Source: Luteolibacter rhizosphaerae
GTDB lineage: Bacteria > Verrucomicrobiota > Verrucomicrobiia > Verrucomicrobiales > Akkermansiaceae
DNA length: 64,000 nt
Assembly (NCBI RefSeq): GCF_025950095.1
Contig: NZ_JAPDDR010000005.1
Location: forward strand, 1 to 64,000
Direction: 5' to 3'
Positions within the stretch are counted from its first letter, which is position 1; every line of letters starts with the position of its first letter. Of the stretch, positions 7,881 to 17,087 are shown in pieces. A model generated the notes under the pieces. The model did no database searches. It was not told the DNA's origin and saw only the letters and a program-made list of their open reading frames with translations. A program made the position numbers and the translations under genes.

Positions 7881-10800
7881 TCAGAGTTGGTTCACCAGCA
7901 GGCGGACGAAGACCTTACCCTGACCGGTCGGCAGGGTGTAAGATATCGTGTTGCCCACCTCGGTGGCGGTCACATTGGTCCAGAGCGACGGCGCGGCCCC
8001 GAGAGTTGGCGAGGTCTGGATGATCCAATCGACATCGCCGTTCGCAATGGCTTCCGCGCCCTTGGTGAAGGTGACGGTCGAACCATTGAAGGTGCCCGGG
8101 CTGCCGCCGCCCACCGTCGGGCTCAGGCCGAGAGCGTATTCCACAAGGTTGGTGATGCCGTCCTTGTCGAAGTCGCCGGTCGGGAGTTCGCCGGGGATGC
8201 CGTTGGTGGTGGCCCAACCGGCATAGCCGCTCGGGGCGGTGCCGGGCTCGATGTCCGAGGGATCACGCGGCAGGATCTGGTAGCCGGAGTTGAAGGGATT
8301 GGAGCTATCGAACTGGGACAGGATGCCGGTCAGGTTGATTGGATAGCCGGTGGTCTGCGACGGCGGAGTGGCCGTCGATCCGCCTGCGAAGAACATCGAG
8401 ATGGTGTTATCCGCAGCATCCTTCACCGTGATGTCGGAGGTGTTGTTGGGATTGACCGAGACGAAGGACAGGTTGATCACCTTGATGAGCTTGCCTTCGT
8501 AGGCCTCCGGAGTGGCAAGCAGGGTCGCGAGATCGATCGTCTGCGGTGCCGGTTCCGTGTCCGTGCCGAGCAGCACGACATCGCTGGCGGCAGCCGGTGC
8601 CACTTCGGTCACGCCTTGGAATTGCAACACGGTTCCCAGCACCGCATAGCGGCTGCCTCGAACCAATTCCGGATCCAGCTCCGTGCTGCTGAAGATGTTC
8701 ACGCCGGCATTGCTGTCCTGGATGTAGGCTTGGGTGTTCGTGGTGCCGAAGTTTTCTTCGGTGACGACCCCTTCGACGGCCACCGTCGAGCCGAGATCGA
8801 GAGGCACGCCTGTGGCGCTCACGTCACGGATCGAGCTGATCGGGATGATGACGTGCGCGGCTGGCTGGATGCCAAGATTGGCCAAGGTGCCGGAGGATGC
8901 GCGGGTCTGGGTGGTGAAGGTGTAGTTACCATTGTCCGTAACCAGATTCGGAGCGGGGGTCGAAAGGCCGGTGATCGTCACCTCAAGCGCGTTGTCCGTC
9001 GTAACGGCTGCCGAGTTGATCGTGATCGTCTGCCCGGAGACCGAGAAGCTGGCACCGGCAGCGCCCGGACCCGAGAGCGACACCGTGCCAGTCGTCGGCG
9101 TGCCGAGGATGGAAGGCACCGTGACCGTGGCATTGGTGAGCGTGACGCTCGGGATGAAGGCATTGAGGACCACCTTCGCGCTCTGGGCGGTCTGGCTGCG
9201 ACCGAAGATTCCGGTATTCGCGAAGGGGCTGCCCGGAGTGACGTTGATGATCTCCGCCACGCCATCGCCGTCGCCGGCAGTCTGGCCGCGGAGCGCGGCG
9301 ATGAAGACTGCATTCGAACCGGTGTTCGCCACGCCGAACTGGCTCGGGGTGAGCGACACGCTGCCGGTGGCATCCAAGCTGCCGTTCGTGTCCGGGCTGG
9401 TGATGTAGTCGGTGATCGTGCTGGTGGTGTTGTTCACCACCACGCCGCTACCGCCGGTCGGTGCAAGCACCTTGGCACCGGGGAAATTGGTCACGAAGGA
9501 AGTCTCGGCCCCGCCGACGAGCATGTGGATGCCACCGGTGGTGCCGGCAGCTCCGGAGCCTGCCGCCTTGATCATGATGATCTCGCTGGTCGCGATGTCG
9601 AAGGTATTGCCGAGGTTCGTGAAGTAGGTGGTGTTTGCCAAACCAACACGCACGGAGAAGTCCGCGGAGGTGGTATCGGTCACGGTGTTGTCGTTGGTCA
9701 GAACGATCAAGGTGCCCACGGGCACGGCCTGCCAGAGAGCATCCTGCGAGAACTCGAAGCGGCCACCGCCATCGTTGGCATTGGTGCTGGAAAAGTCCTT
9801 CAAGATCATCCCGCGCATGTCAACGGTGCCGCCCGGGGTCAGGTTGCCCGTCACCAGCAGTTCGACCGTGTCGGGGCTGCCGTTGGAGAACTTGTTGATC
9901 ACCACCGTCGGCTGCGCCGGAGGCGGTGCGGTGCTGAAGGTCCAACTGGTGTTGCCCGGAGTAGTAAGCTTGCCGCTGACGCCGGCGAAGTCATTACCGG
10001 CGATATCCTCGATCGCGCCAGCGGTGATATCGACGTAGTAATCGGTTCCGGCCACCAGTGGCGAAGGACCGTTGAAAAAGTAACTGGCGGTGGATTCCGA
10101 CACCACGGCTTCAGCCACCGGGAAGCTGCGAACCACGCTGTCATCCGAGGCCTTCTTGATCACCACGGTGCCGCTGGCACCTGCCTTGATGGGCTCGGAG
10201 AAATTGATGGCGAGGCCTTCCAACGTAATGACGGGGAAGACAGGACCTTGATCGGCCGGTGAGAAGGAGGTGGCCACTGGCGGGGTGGTGTCGAGACCGG
10301 CGCTCGGTTTGTAACTCACCGACAGATCGTCGATGGCCATGCCGTTGTCGGCTCCGGCGTTGTCGGTATCCGTCCAGCGCAGGATGATGTATTGGCCCGC
10401 GGGAATGATCAGCTGGGTCGTTGCGGACTTGGCGGTGAAGTTCGGAGCGACGTTCCCATCAAGAGCGCCCGCCGTGCCGGTGGTGACCGGGGAGTCGAAA
10501 TTGAGGCCGGGGATGGGATTGAAAGTAAGAGCCGGGTCCGCCGTCGTGATATCGCTGCTCGACACGGCATAGGCGAAGGTCAGCGAGTTTGCCGCGGTGG
10601 GAGCGCCGTAGCGCCATTGTTCCCCGCGATAGGAAATCGAATCGATCTCCAAGGGTCCCGCGCTGGTGTTCTGAAGCACCACCGCCATGTGTACTGGGTT
10701 GGCAGAGCCGGAGCCGACGGACCCCAAGGCGCGCTCGGTGGCGGCAGTCGTACCATAGCTATAGAGACCGCCGCTATTTCCGGCGCCATTGTTTACCAGA

Positions 10801-11060
10801 TAAACGGTCCGGTTCGAATACCAACCAGTCACCGTGCTGTTATCTGCCCAAGGATAGTTGGTCGCTGGCGGAGTGGGAGCGGCGGACTGAAGCGTGTCGA
10901 AGTTCTGCGCGTACGTTCCGGTGCCGGTGATTGGAATCGCGGCTTGTGCCGTGAGCGACAGGCCGCAGGTGATGGCTGTGAGGGAGGCAGCGTGGCAGAG
11001 CGACATGCGGCTGAAGATCCCTGTGAGTGACGTATTGAGTTTGAGGGGCGTTCGGTTCAT
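7881..11060 (-). CDS. Large secreted multidomain protein (SbsA-type Ig, lamin-tail-like, YhcR OB-fold, DxDxDG tail)
   Basis: The 1059-aa product begins with a signal peptide ending near TAQA (about residue 40). In order it has a beta-rich module starting QNFDTL (to about 255), an SbsA-type Ig-like domain opening PPVATSFSPADQGPVFP, and a lamin-tail-like region with VVINKFSNGSPDTVELLVTG. Next is a YhcR-type OB-fold region (about 740-940, VAVEGVVTEENFG and AYIQDSNAGVNIF). The end is a tail with GDFDKDGITNLVEYALGLSP and W-I-I-Q-T-S-P. This architecture normally flanks secreted nuclease or phosphoesterase domains, but none is visible here. It is divergent from the GbsR-type regulator with 200 bp between their starts. 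Confidence 0.85.
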   Translation of the reverse strand: MNRTPLKLNTSLTGIFSRMSLCHAASLTAITCGLSLTAQAAIPITGTGTYAQNFDTLQSAAPTPPATNYPWADNSTVTGWYSNRTVYLVNNGAGNSGGLYSYGTTAATERALGSVGSGSANPVHMAVVLQNTSAGPLEIDSISYRGEQWRYGAPTAANSLTFAYAVSSSDITTADPALTFNPIPGLNFDSPVTTGTAGALDGNVAPNFTAKSATTQLIIPAGQYIILRWTDTDNAGADNGMAIDDLSVSYKPSAGLDTTPPVATSFSPADQGPVFPVITLEGLAINFSEPIKAGASGTVVIKKASDDSVVRSFPVAEAVVSESTASYFFNGPSPLVAGTDYYVDITAGAIEDIAGNDFAGVSGKLTTPGNTSWTFSTAPPPAQPTVVINKFSNGSPDTVELLVTGNLTPGGTVDMRGMILKDFSSTNANDGGGRFEFSQDALWQAVPVGTLIVLTNDNTVTDTTSADFSVRVGLANTTYFTNLGNTFDIATSEIIMIKAAGSGAAGTTGGIHMLVGGAETSFVTNFPGAKVLAPTGGSGVVVNNTTSTITDYITSPDTNGSLDATGSVSLTPSQFGVANTGSNAVFIAALRGQTAGDGDGVAEIINVTPGSPFANTGIFGRSQTAQSAKVVLNAFIPSVTLTNATVTVPSILGTPTTGTVSLSGPGAAGASFSVSGQTITINSAAVTTDNALEVTITGLSTPAPNLVTDNGNYTFTTQTRASSGTLANLGIQPAAHVIIPISSIRDVSATGVPLDLGSTVAVEGVVTEENFGTTNTQAYIQDSNAGVNIFSSTELDPELVRGSRYAVLGTVLQFQGVTEVAPAAASDVVLLGTDTEPAPQTIDLATLLATPEAYEGKLIKVINLSFVSVNPNNTSDITVKDAADNTISMFFAGGSTATPPSQTTGYPINLTGILSQFDSSNPFNSGYQILPRDPSDIEPGTAPSGYAGWATTNGIPGELPTGDFDKDGITNLVEYALGLSPTVGGGSPGTFNGSTVTFTKGAEAIANGDVDWIIQTSPTLGAAPSLWTNVTATEVGNTISYTLPTGQGKVFVRLLVNQL

Positions 11061-11236
11061 GTTGGGTCCTAGTGTTTCGTCGTTCGTCGCCGGGGAGGGG
11101 GCAGCTTCTTTTCAGGTGGAGAGGGCAAAAGCAGATTACGCGCCCAAATCCGGTGCGCATCCGAACAAATGTGGCCAATCCGTCACCGGTTGAAAGCGCG
11201 CGCTTGAAATCGTGGTTTTCGCTTGTGGTTTCTGAA

Positions 11237-11256
11237 TTTTCAGTGTTCAGTGAAAA
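11237..11256. promoter_or_regulatory. Candidate operator in the divergent region
   Basis: TTTTCA at 11237-11242 and TGAAAA at 11251-11256 form an inverted repeat that also contains a direct repeat of CAGTG. It lies 4 bases before the regulator ATG, where autoregulatory sites of MarR-like proteins are often found. The assignment is by position and symmetry only. Confidence 0.28.
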
Positions 11257-11260
11257 CAAG

Positions 11261-11782
11261 ATGAGCGGCGAGCACGAGCAGTTGAAGGCGACCCGGGACG
11301 AGTTTGTGGCCCAGTGGGGGGCGATGGGCTCGCAGTGGGGGATCAACCGCACAATGGCACAGATCCATGCGCTGCTGATGACGGCGCCAGAGCCGGTGAG
11401 CACGGACGACGTGATGGCCGAGCTCCAAATCAGCCGCGGAAATGCGCACACCAACCTCAAGGAATTGGTCGCCTGGGGCTTGGTCCGCGTGGTGGTGAAG
11501 AAGGGCGAACGCCGCGAGTTTTTTGATGCGGAGAAAGACGTCTGGCAGATTTTCACGATCGTGACCCGCGAGCGTAAGAAGCGCGAGATCGAGCCCGCGC
11601 TGGCGGTGCTCAACCAGTGCGCCGAGACCACCCGCGAGATGAAGTCGCCTGAAGCGGTGGCCTTCTACAACCAGATGCGGCAACTGGAGGAATTCGTCGG
11701 TTTCGCCTCGAAGGTTGCGGACCGGGTAGGGTCGATGAAGCACGGCTTCGCGGTCCAGTTGGCGGCCAAGCTGCTGGGCTGA
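11261..11782 (+). CDS. GbsR/MarR-family transcriptional regulator
   Basis: A 173-aa winged-helix protein. The N-terminal helix MSGEHEQLKATRDEFVAQWG leads into GINRTMAQIHALLMTAPEPV and the recognition helix segment ELQISRGNAHTNLKELVAWGLV, which is the hallmark of the GbsR family. The wing follows as KGERREFFDAEKDVWQIF. The C-terminal third is helical and probably dimerises. GbsR regulators control osmolyte or transport genes in other bacteria; here the effector is unknown. ATG 11261 matches the start of family homology. It is divergent from the 1059-aa secreted protein gene, a likely target. A 5-bp hairpin (11783-11796) directly follows the stop. Confidence 0.88.
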   Translation: MSGEHEQLKATRDEFVAQWGAMGSQWGINRTMAQIHALLMTAPEPVSTDDVMAELQISRGNAHTNLKELVAWGLVRVVVKKGERREFFDAEKDVWQIFTIVTRERKKREIEPALAVLNQCAETTREMKSPEAVAFYNQMRQLEEFVGFASKVADRVGSMKHGFAVQLAAKLLG

Positions 11783-11853
11783 GCACGCTTTCGTGCGTTC
11801 CGCGATTTTCAAAAAATCCTGAAAAATTAGTAACTTAACAGGACTTAGAATCC

Positions 11854-11860
11854 AAGGAGG
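11854..11860 (+). promoter_or_regulatory. Strong Shine-Dalgarno site AAGGAGG
   Basis: AAGGAGG ends 5 bases before ATG 11866. It is one of the few consensus ribosome-binding sites in the window and fixes the start of the TIGR01777 epimerase gene. Confidence 0.8.
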
Positions 11861-11865
11861 CTGAA

Positions 11866-12882
11866 ATGAATCCCCAGATTGTGCTTTTTGCTGCGAACGG
11901 CTTCATCGGCCGTTATCTGGCGCGGCATTACCAGAGGGCAGGGCGCGAGGTGGTCTGCATCGCCCGTCGCCGGGACGGTTGGAGCGGCGACGGAATGTTC
12001 CTGGAGTGGGACGGCAAAAGCGTGGGTGCTTGGGCGCTGGCGCTGGAGGGGGCGGAGCGGGTGATCAATCTGGCAGGGCGCAACGTGAACTGCCGCTACG
12101 ATGCGCGGAACCGGAAGGAGATCCTGGAATCGCGTCTGGACTCGACGCGGGTGATCGGCGAGGCGATCGCGGGCTGCCGGATCCCGCCGAAGCTGTGGAT
12201 GAACTCGAGCACGGCGACCTGGTATCGTCATGCGGAGGACAACCCGCAGGACGAGTGGCAGGGGGAACCGGGCGAGGGCTTCTCGGTGGATGTGGCCCGG
12301 GCGTGGGAGGAAGCTTTCTTCGTCGCGAAGGTGCCGGGTGAGACACGCAAGGTGGCGCTGCGGACCGGGATGGTGCTGGCGAACGAGTATGGCACGGTGT
12401 TCGAGGTGCTGCGGCATCTGACGCGCCGGGGGCTGGGCGGGGCGATGGGGAAGGGGACACAGCGGGTGAGCTGGATCCACATGGAGGACATGATTGCCGC
12501 GATCGACTTCATCGCTGCGGATCCGCTGCTGGACGGAGTATTCAATCTGACCGCGCCAGAGGTGCCGACGAACCGCGAGCTGATGCGTGCCTTCCGCGAG
12601 CAGCAGGGGGCTCCCTTCGGTTTACCGGCGGCGAAGTGGATGCTGGAGCTGGGTGCCCATCTCCTGCACACCGAAACGGAGCTGGTGCTGAAGAGCCGCT
12701 GGGCGGATCCCCGCCGTCTGCGCGAAGAGGGCTTCCGCTGGCGCTGGCCGAAACTGGATGGCGCGCTTGCAGATTTGGAGATGAGACCGGGGCTCGGCGG
12801 TTTTTTCCACCAGGCGGAGCGCCGCTCGGCGGGCGTGAGGGTGTGGACCCCGGGCCGGCGGATGGCTGCCGGCACCCGATAG
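11866..12882 (+). CDS. TIGR01777-family NAD-dependent epimerase (YfcH-like SDR)
   Basis: The 338-aa protein is an extended short-chain dehydrogenase-like protein. It has the nucleotide-binding start IVLFAANGFIGRYLARHY and the family segments VINLAGRNVNCRY, LDSTRVIGEAI, MNSSTATWYRHAED, RTGMVLANEYG, GTQRVSWIHMEDM and FNLTAPEVPTNREL. The C-terminal DUF1731-type segment includes GFRWRWPKLDGALADL. The usual GxxGxxG is altered to AANGFIG, and the usual catalytic YG is read as WYR, so catalysis may differ from the standard family. A consensus ribosome site supports the start. The last ~40 residues extend beyond the usual family end. Physiological substrate is unknown for the family. Confidence 0.87.
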   Translation: MNPQIVLFAANGFIGRYLARHYQRAGREVVCIARRRDGWSGDGMFLEWDGKSVGAWALALEGAERVINLAGRNVNCRYDARNRKEILESRLDSTRVIGEAIAGCRIPPKLWMNSSTATWYRHAEDNPQDEWQGEPGEGFSVDVARAWEEAFFVAKVPGETRKVALRTGMVLANEYGTVFEVLRHLTRRGLGGAMGKGTQRVSWIHMEDMIAAIDFIAADPLLDGVFNLTAPEVPTNRELMRAFREQQGAPFGLPAAKWMLELGAHLLHTETELVLKSRWADPRRLREEGFRWRWPKLDGALADLEMRPGLGGFFHQAERRSAGVRVWTPGRRMAAGTR

Positions 12883-12909
12883 TTTCAAGCACTGGTCGCG
12901 ACCAAGGCA

Positions 12910-13113
12910 ATGACTGCTCTCCTTCCTCTCGTGCTAGCCCTGCTGGGTGTGACGATGTTTGCCGCGGTCTTCTGCATGCAGGCCGCCGAGGAGCGTTCCC
13001 GGGAGCAGGTGGAGACGATCTTGCCGGTGGTAGAAGATCCCGTAGGGGATCGCAGATGGGGCCGGGAGGGAGGCCCGCGACCCGTATCCGGTGAAGACGC
13101 CTTGAATTCCTAG
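12910..13113 (+). CDS. Small hypothetical membrane protein
   Basis: A 67-aa frame starts 27 bases after the epimerase stop. The N-terminal 25 residues (MTALLPLVLALLGVTMFAAVF) form one clear transmembrane or signal segment, followed by acidic AEERSREQVETI. The distal third of the frame runs through a palindrome-rich stretch (GATCCC-gta-GGGGATC near 13036-13052) that looks like intergenic repeat DNA, so the C-terminus may be an accident of readthrough. The ribosome site is weak (aaggca). I do not recognise a family. Confidence 0.4.
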   Translation: MTALLPLVLALLGVTMFAAVFCMQAAEERSREQVETILPVVEDPVGDRRWGREGGPRPVSGEDALNS

Positions 13114-13215
13114 CTTCGCCATCCCTTCGCCAAAGGGTGAAGGCAAGCAGGAGTTTTTTGCACAGGAATGCTTTGTGAATCCGCTGGAGTCCGGGTAATC
13201 TCCAACACCCTCCAC

Positions 13216-14391
13216 ATGGCCGAGCCCGGAACCCTGCCCAAGAAGCCGCGCGCCACCCAGATGGTGCTGCTGCTTGCCGCCCTCGTGGTGGTGATTGCGG
13301 GCCTGAAGGCGGCGCAGTCTTTCTTCGTGCCGGTTCTGCTCGCCTTCTTCATCGCGACGATCAGCTATCCGGTCACATCCTGGCTGATGCGGCACAAGAT
13401 GCCGCCGGCGATTGCGGTGCTGCTGACCGTGCTGGTGGACTTCGCCTTCCTGGCGGCAGTGATCGTGCTGGGGGTGACGATCATCGGCGACCTGCAGGAG
13501 AAGTGGGATGCGGAGTATTATGATCTCACGCGCGCCAAGGTGCAGGACGCCAGTGCCTCGCTCGCCAGCAAGCTGGAGGAGTGGGGCGTGGAAGACGGGG
13601 CCGAGAAGGTGCAGGAGGTGACGAACGAGAACCTGACCGAGCTGCGGAACATCAAGTTTGCGACGATCCTGAGCTTCAGCACCGGTGTGGTGGGTCGCGT
13701 GCTCACCTTCTTCGCGACCTTCGGCGTGGTGATCGTGCTCACCATCTTCATGCTCTTCGAAGCACACGGCTTCAGCGGCCGCTTCGGGGCGATCCGCGAG
13801 GCGCGGGGGCCGAACTTCGACCGGATGTCGAGCGCGATGCTGGATACGCAGCGTTATCTGGGCATCAAGACGATCATCAGCTTGGCCACCGGTCTGCTAG
13901 CCGGGACCCTTTGCTGGGTGGCCGGTCTGGATTTCTTCCTGCTGTGGGGCATCCTAGCCTTCGTGATGAACTTCATCCCGGTGGTGGGCTCTGCGATCGC
14001 CTCGATTCCGCCGATCCTGCTGGCACTGATCGCGAAAGATGGCGGACCGGCGGACATGGTGGTGGTCGCGGCCGGCTACGGGCTGATCAACATGTTCCTG
14101 GATAATTTCGTGCAGCCGATGCTGCTGGGGAAACGCTTCGGCCTTTCGATCCTGGTGGTGGTGGTCTGCGTGTTCTTCTGGGGTTGGCTGTGGGGGCTGA
14201 TCGGGATCGTGCTGGCGGTGCCGCTGACCATGATCCTGAAGGTGGTGCTGGATAACAGTGATGAATTCCGCTGGGTGGCCGTGGCCATCGGCCAGGAAAG
14301 CAAGCGGCCTGAGGGGGATGGGGATCTGAAGAATCTCCCGGTCGCGGCGGAGACGCCATCGGGTGCGGCGGATGTCCCGGGTCGCGGTTGA
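13216..14391 (+). CDS. AI-2E family transporter (YdiK/PerM-type membrane protein)
   Basis: A 391-aa inner-membrane protein of the PF01594 family. Two N-terminal membrane helices (about 17-60) lead to FFVPVLLAFFIATISYPVTSWL, the typical family signature. A soluble segment rich in charged residues (about 95-150) follows, then several helices with NFIPVVGSAIASIPPILLALI and the late INMFLDNFVQPMLLGKRFGLS, both highly characteristic. Members export small molecules or act as ion antiporters; autoinducer transport is not implied. ATG 13216 is chosen over the upstream frame start because the preceding 16 codons look non-coding. The C-terminal 30 residues are hydrophilic. Confidence 0.88.
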   Translation: MAEPGTLPKKPRATQMVLLLAALVVVIAGLKAAQSFFVPVLLAFFIATISYPVTSWLMRHKMPPAIAVLLTVLVDFAFLAAVIVLGVTIIGDLQEKWDAEYYDLTRAKVQDASASLASKLEEWGVEDGAEKVQEVTNENLTELRNIKFATILSFSTGVVGRVLTFFATFGVVIVLTIFMLFEAHGFSGRFGAIREARGPNFDRMSSAMLDTQRYLGIKTIISLATGLLAGTLCWVAGLDFFLLWGILAFVMNFIPVVGSAIASIPPILLALIAKDGGPADMVVVAAGYGLINMFLDNFVQPMLLGKRFGLSILVVVVCVFFWGWLWGLIGIVLAVPLTMILKVVLDNSDEFRWVAVAIGQESKRPEGDGDLKNLPVAAETPSGAADVPGRG

Positions 14392-14428
14392 TCGCGCATC
14401 GGGTTTGCATCCGGGGGCGGGGGACGGA

Positions 14429-15427
14429 ATGATCGCGCCGCGCATGACCCTGTTCCAGAAGTTCGCCACTGCCGCCCTTGTCTCGGTCATCGTCCTGATC
14501 TTCGTGGGCGCGATCGTGCGGGTCACCGGGGCAGGGATGGGTTGCCCGGATTGGCCGAAGTGCTGGGGCCGCTACATCCCGCCTACAAAGGTGGAAGATG
14601 TAGACCTGTCGAAAGTGGATTTCTCGAAGTTCGAGCGCGCGGCGAAGCGTTATGGACGCGATCCGGCGACGGTGACGCCCGAGCACATTCTGGAGAACTT
14701 CAACCCGGTCCACACGTGGACGGAATACATCAACCGTCTGAGCTCGCTGCCGGTGGGCTTCTTCTCGGTGGCAACGATGGTGCTGGCCTTCTCGCGCCAG
14801 CGGCGGCGGCCGTGGGTGGTGGCGGCGTCGGTGGCTTCGGTGATCCTGGTGGGCGTGAATGCGTGGATGGGGAAAGAGGTGGTATCGAGCGACCTCAAGC
14901 CCGGGGTGCTGACCATTCACATGGCGCTGGCGATGATTCTGATCTTGCCGCTGAGCTACGCGGCATGGGCAGGCACTGAGCGCCGCTGGAGAATCCCCGC
15001 AGGAGGGCCGGCCTTGTTCCGCATGCGTATGGTCACCGTGATCCTCTTGCTACTGATCTTCGCGGAGGGCGTGCTGGGAACGCAGATCCGGGAAATGAAT
15101 ACCCATCTGGCAAAGACTCATCCGGGGATGGGTCGTGCAGAGTGGATCGGCGTTCTGGAGAGCTCGTGGGAATACCTTGTGCACCGCAGTTTCTCTTGGG
15201 GGATCTTGGGCACAGTGCTCTTGGCTTGGTGGTGGATGAAGGCCGAAGGCAGGCCCGGAAAGATCGCGACCGGTGCGCTGGCGGTGGTGATCGCGCAGAT
15301 GGTGCTCGGGCTCATCATGTCGCAGGTGGAGATCCACCCGGTGGTGCAGGTGGCTCACCTGGGCCTGTCTGCGATCCTGCTGGCCTTGGTGACCGTGTGG
15401 GTCTGCGGCACGGGAGGAAAGCGATGA
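14429..15427 (+). CDS. ctaA: Heme A synthase (COX15/CtaA family)
   Basis: The 332-aa integral membrane enzyme oxidises heme O to heme A for aa3-type cytochrome oxidase. Visible are the N-terminal helix with VGAIVRVTGAGMGCPDWPKCWG (first His/Cys loop), HTWTEYINRLSSLPVGFF, HMALAMILILPLSYAAW, a second-half repeat with LVHRSFSWGILG, and a final QVEIHPVVQVAHLGLSAILLA. These four His-containing helices match the heme-binding pattern. The loop after CWGRYIPP is long, as in Bacteroidetes-type CtaA. ATG 14429 follows a purine-rich stretch; ATG 14444 is an alternative start. The 3' end overlaps the next gene by 4 bases. No oxidase subunit genes are in the window. Confidence 0.9.
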   Translation: MIAPRMTLFQKFATAALVSVIVLIFVGAIVRVTGAGMGCPDWPKCWGRYIPPTKVEDVDLSKVDFSKFERAAKRYGRDPATVTPEHILENFNPVHTWTEYINRLSSLPVGFFSVATMVLAFSRQRRRPWVVAASVASVILVGVNAWMGKEVVSSDLKPGVLTIHMALAMILILPLSYAAWAGTERRWRIPAGGPALFRMRMVTVILLLLIFAEGVLGTQIREMNTHLAKTHPGMGRAEWIGVLESSWEYLVHRSFSWGILGTVLLAWWWMKAEGRPGKIATGALAVVIAQMVLGLIMSQVEIHPVVQVAHLGLSAILLALVTVWVCGTGGKR

Positions 15428-15765
15428 ACGCGGAGCCTCCCGCCTCCGATGATGCCCTGCTGGGGCAGCGGATCATGGTTTGGATGCTTCCGTCCGGGAT
15501 CCCCTTGTTGCTGATCACTTGTCTTAATCAGCCTTACCTTCGTTCGTATGTCCCCGCCTTCCCCATCGTCGAGGTGGCCGCGATGATTTTCGTGGTGGGA
15601 TTGGGATACTATGAAGGCCGTCTGTTAGCCCATCAGCGCCGCATCCCGGCGGACCGGGCGAAGAGGTCGGTGATGCGCAGCATGATTCTCTACATTGTTC
15701 TGCAGATCTTGATCGTCCCCGTCGTGTGGTTCCTGATCGCGTGGGGCGTGCTGCAGTCCATGTAG
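15424..15765 (+). CDS. Small membrane protein coupled to ctaA
   Basis: The 113-aa product starts at ATG 15424 inside the ctaA stop (ATGA overlap), which implies translational coupling. It has three predicted membrane segments: around LPSGIPLLLITCL (residues 20-34), FPIVEVAAMIFVVGLGYY (46-64) and SMILYIVLQILIVPVVWFLIAWGV (86-110). A basic loop with HQRRIPADRAKRSVMR lies between the last two. I do not recognise the family. Coupling suggests a role with heme A synthesis or oxidase assembly, but this is inference from position only. Confidence 0.72.
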   Translation: MNAEPPASDDALLGQRIMVWMLPSGIPLLLITCLNQPYLRSYVPAFPIVEVAAMIFVVGLGYYEGRLLAHQRRIPADRAKRSVMRSMILYIVLQILIVPVVWFLIAWGVLQSM

Positions 15766-15810
15766 CACGCCGTCACAGCCGCGCTTGGTTGTCTGAAGCG
15801 CTGCGTCCTA

Positions 15811-16920
15811 TCATTTTACCACCTCTTCCGGCGCCACCACCGGGATGCCGTGGGCTTCACCCACGGGCGCGCAGGTGAGTTTGCTATCGGCGCAGTTGAC
15901 CGCGCCGAGGATCTCCTTGCGAATCTTGCAGGCACCGGCCACGCCGTTGTCGGCGAGCAGGGTGATCCAGCGCTGGGTCACGTTATTGAGAGCTTGGGTG
16001 GCGGTGCGGGCATAGGCACCCGGCATGTTCGCCACGCAGTAGTGGATCACGCCTTCTTCCACGTAGGTGGGGGCTTGGTGCGTGGTGGGGCGGGTGGTTT
16101 CGGCGCAGCCGCCTTGATCCACGGCGATGTCCACGAAGACGCTGCCCGGCTGCATGAGCTTGAGCATATCGCGGGTGATGAGCTTCGGTGCGCGGGCGCC
16201 GGGGACAAGCACGGCACCGATGACGAGGTCCACGCGCGGCAGCAGCTCGGCGAGATTTGCTTCGCTGGAGTAGACGGTGTGGGTGCCGGTCATGGTGATG
16301 TCGAGGAAGCGCATGCGCTCGAAATCGACTTCGAGGATGGTGACATCCGCCCCGATGCCGGTGGCGACGCGGGCGGCATTCACGCCGGCGGTGCCGCCGC
16401 CGATGACGACCACGCGGCCGGGAGCCACGCCGGGCACGCCGCCGAGCAGGGTGCCGCGGCCGCCGTTGTGCTTGGCTAAGTGATAGGAGCCGACGATGGA
16501 AGCCATGCGTCCGGCGATCTCGCTCATGGGCTCAAGCAGGGGCAGGCGGTGGTTCACCTCAAGCGTCTCGTAGGCGAGGGCGGTGCAGCCGCTGGCGACG
16601 AGGGTCTCGGTGAGGGTCTTGCCCGCGGCGAGGTGGAGGTAGGTGAAGAGGATGTGGTGCGGCTTCAGGCGCGCAATTTCTTCCGGCTGCGGCTCCTTCA
16701 CCTTCACGATCATTTCCGCGGCGGCGAAGACAGCATCGGCATCCGGCAGGATTTCGGCACCGGCGGCGAGGTACTGCTCATCGCTGTAGCTGGAACCGGT
16801 GCCGGCGCCCGCTTGGACGAAGACCCGGTGGCCGCGCTTCACGAGTTCACCCGCAGAGGTGGGGATCATCGAGACGCGGTGTTCCTGGGCTTTGATTTCT
16901 TTCGGGATGCCGATGTTCAT
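15811..16920 (-). CDS. ald: Alanine dehydrogenase
   Basis: This 369-aa cytoplasmic enzyme interconverts L-alanine and pyruvate with NAD and ammonia. The start [20 protein letters not shown] is diagnostic. Substrate-site elements are KVKEPQ (catalytic Lys) and LFTYLHLA (catalytic His). The NAD-binding Rossmann motif is [14 protein letters not shown], followed by the acidic strand end TILEVD. Later conserved segments are [19 protein letters not shown] and [18 protein letters not shown]. Length is standard. I take ATG 16920 as the start; a longer open frame upstream has no family sequence. It is convergent with the ctaA operon. Confidence 0.95.
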   Translation of the reverse strand: MNIGIPKEIKAQEHRVSMIPTSAGELVKRGHRVFVQAGAGTGSSYSDEQYLAAGAEILPDADAVFAAAEMIVKVKEPQPEEIARLKPHHILFTYLHLAAGKTLTETLVASGCTALAYETLEVNHRLPLLEPMSEIAGRMASIVGSYHLAKHNGGRGTLLGGVPGVAPGRVVVIGGGTAGVNAARVATGIGADVTILEVDFERMRFLDITMTGTHTVYSSEANLAELLPRVDLVIGAVLVPGARAPKLITRDMLKLMQPGSVFVDIAVDQGGCAETTRPTTHQAPTYVEEGVIHYCVANMPGAYARTATQALNNVTQRWITLLADNGVAGACKIRKEILGAVNCADSKLTCAPVGEAHGIPVVAPEEVVK

Positions 16921-17087
16921 GTTGGTTCCGGGCAAGGTGCGCGTTGACGCTAGACCCGGAGACCGGCCTTGTCTTTGCGGAAAAGAGTGGGATGGGGAAG
17001 CGAACGAGCCAATTCCCGGATATACACGAAAATGCTGGGGACCGCCCGTGCGATCCCCGGCTACCCATTTCTTGAACCCAGGGTAAA

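Noticed and set aside
7887..10262. 791-aa plus-strand frame opposite the 1059-aa secreted protein
   Set aside because: Long only because the GC-rich sense gene avoids stop patterns on the opposite strand; product is Arg/Gly/Asp-rich without domains, while the minus-strand product has a signal peptide and recognisable modules.
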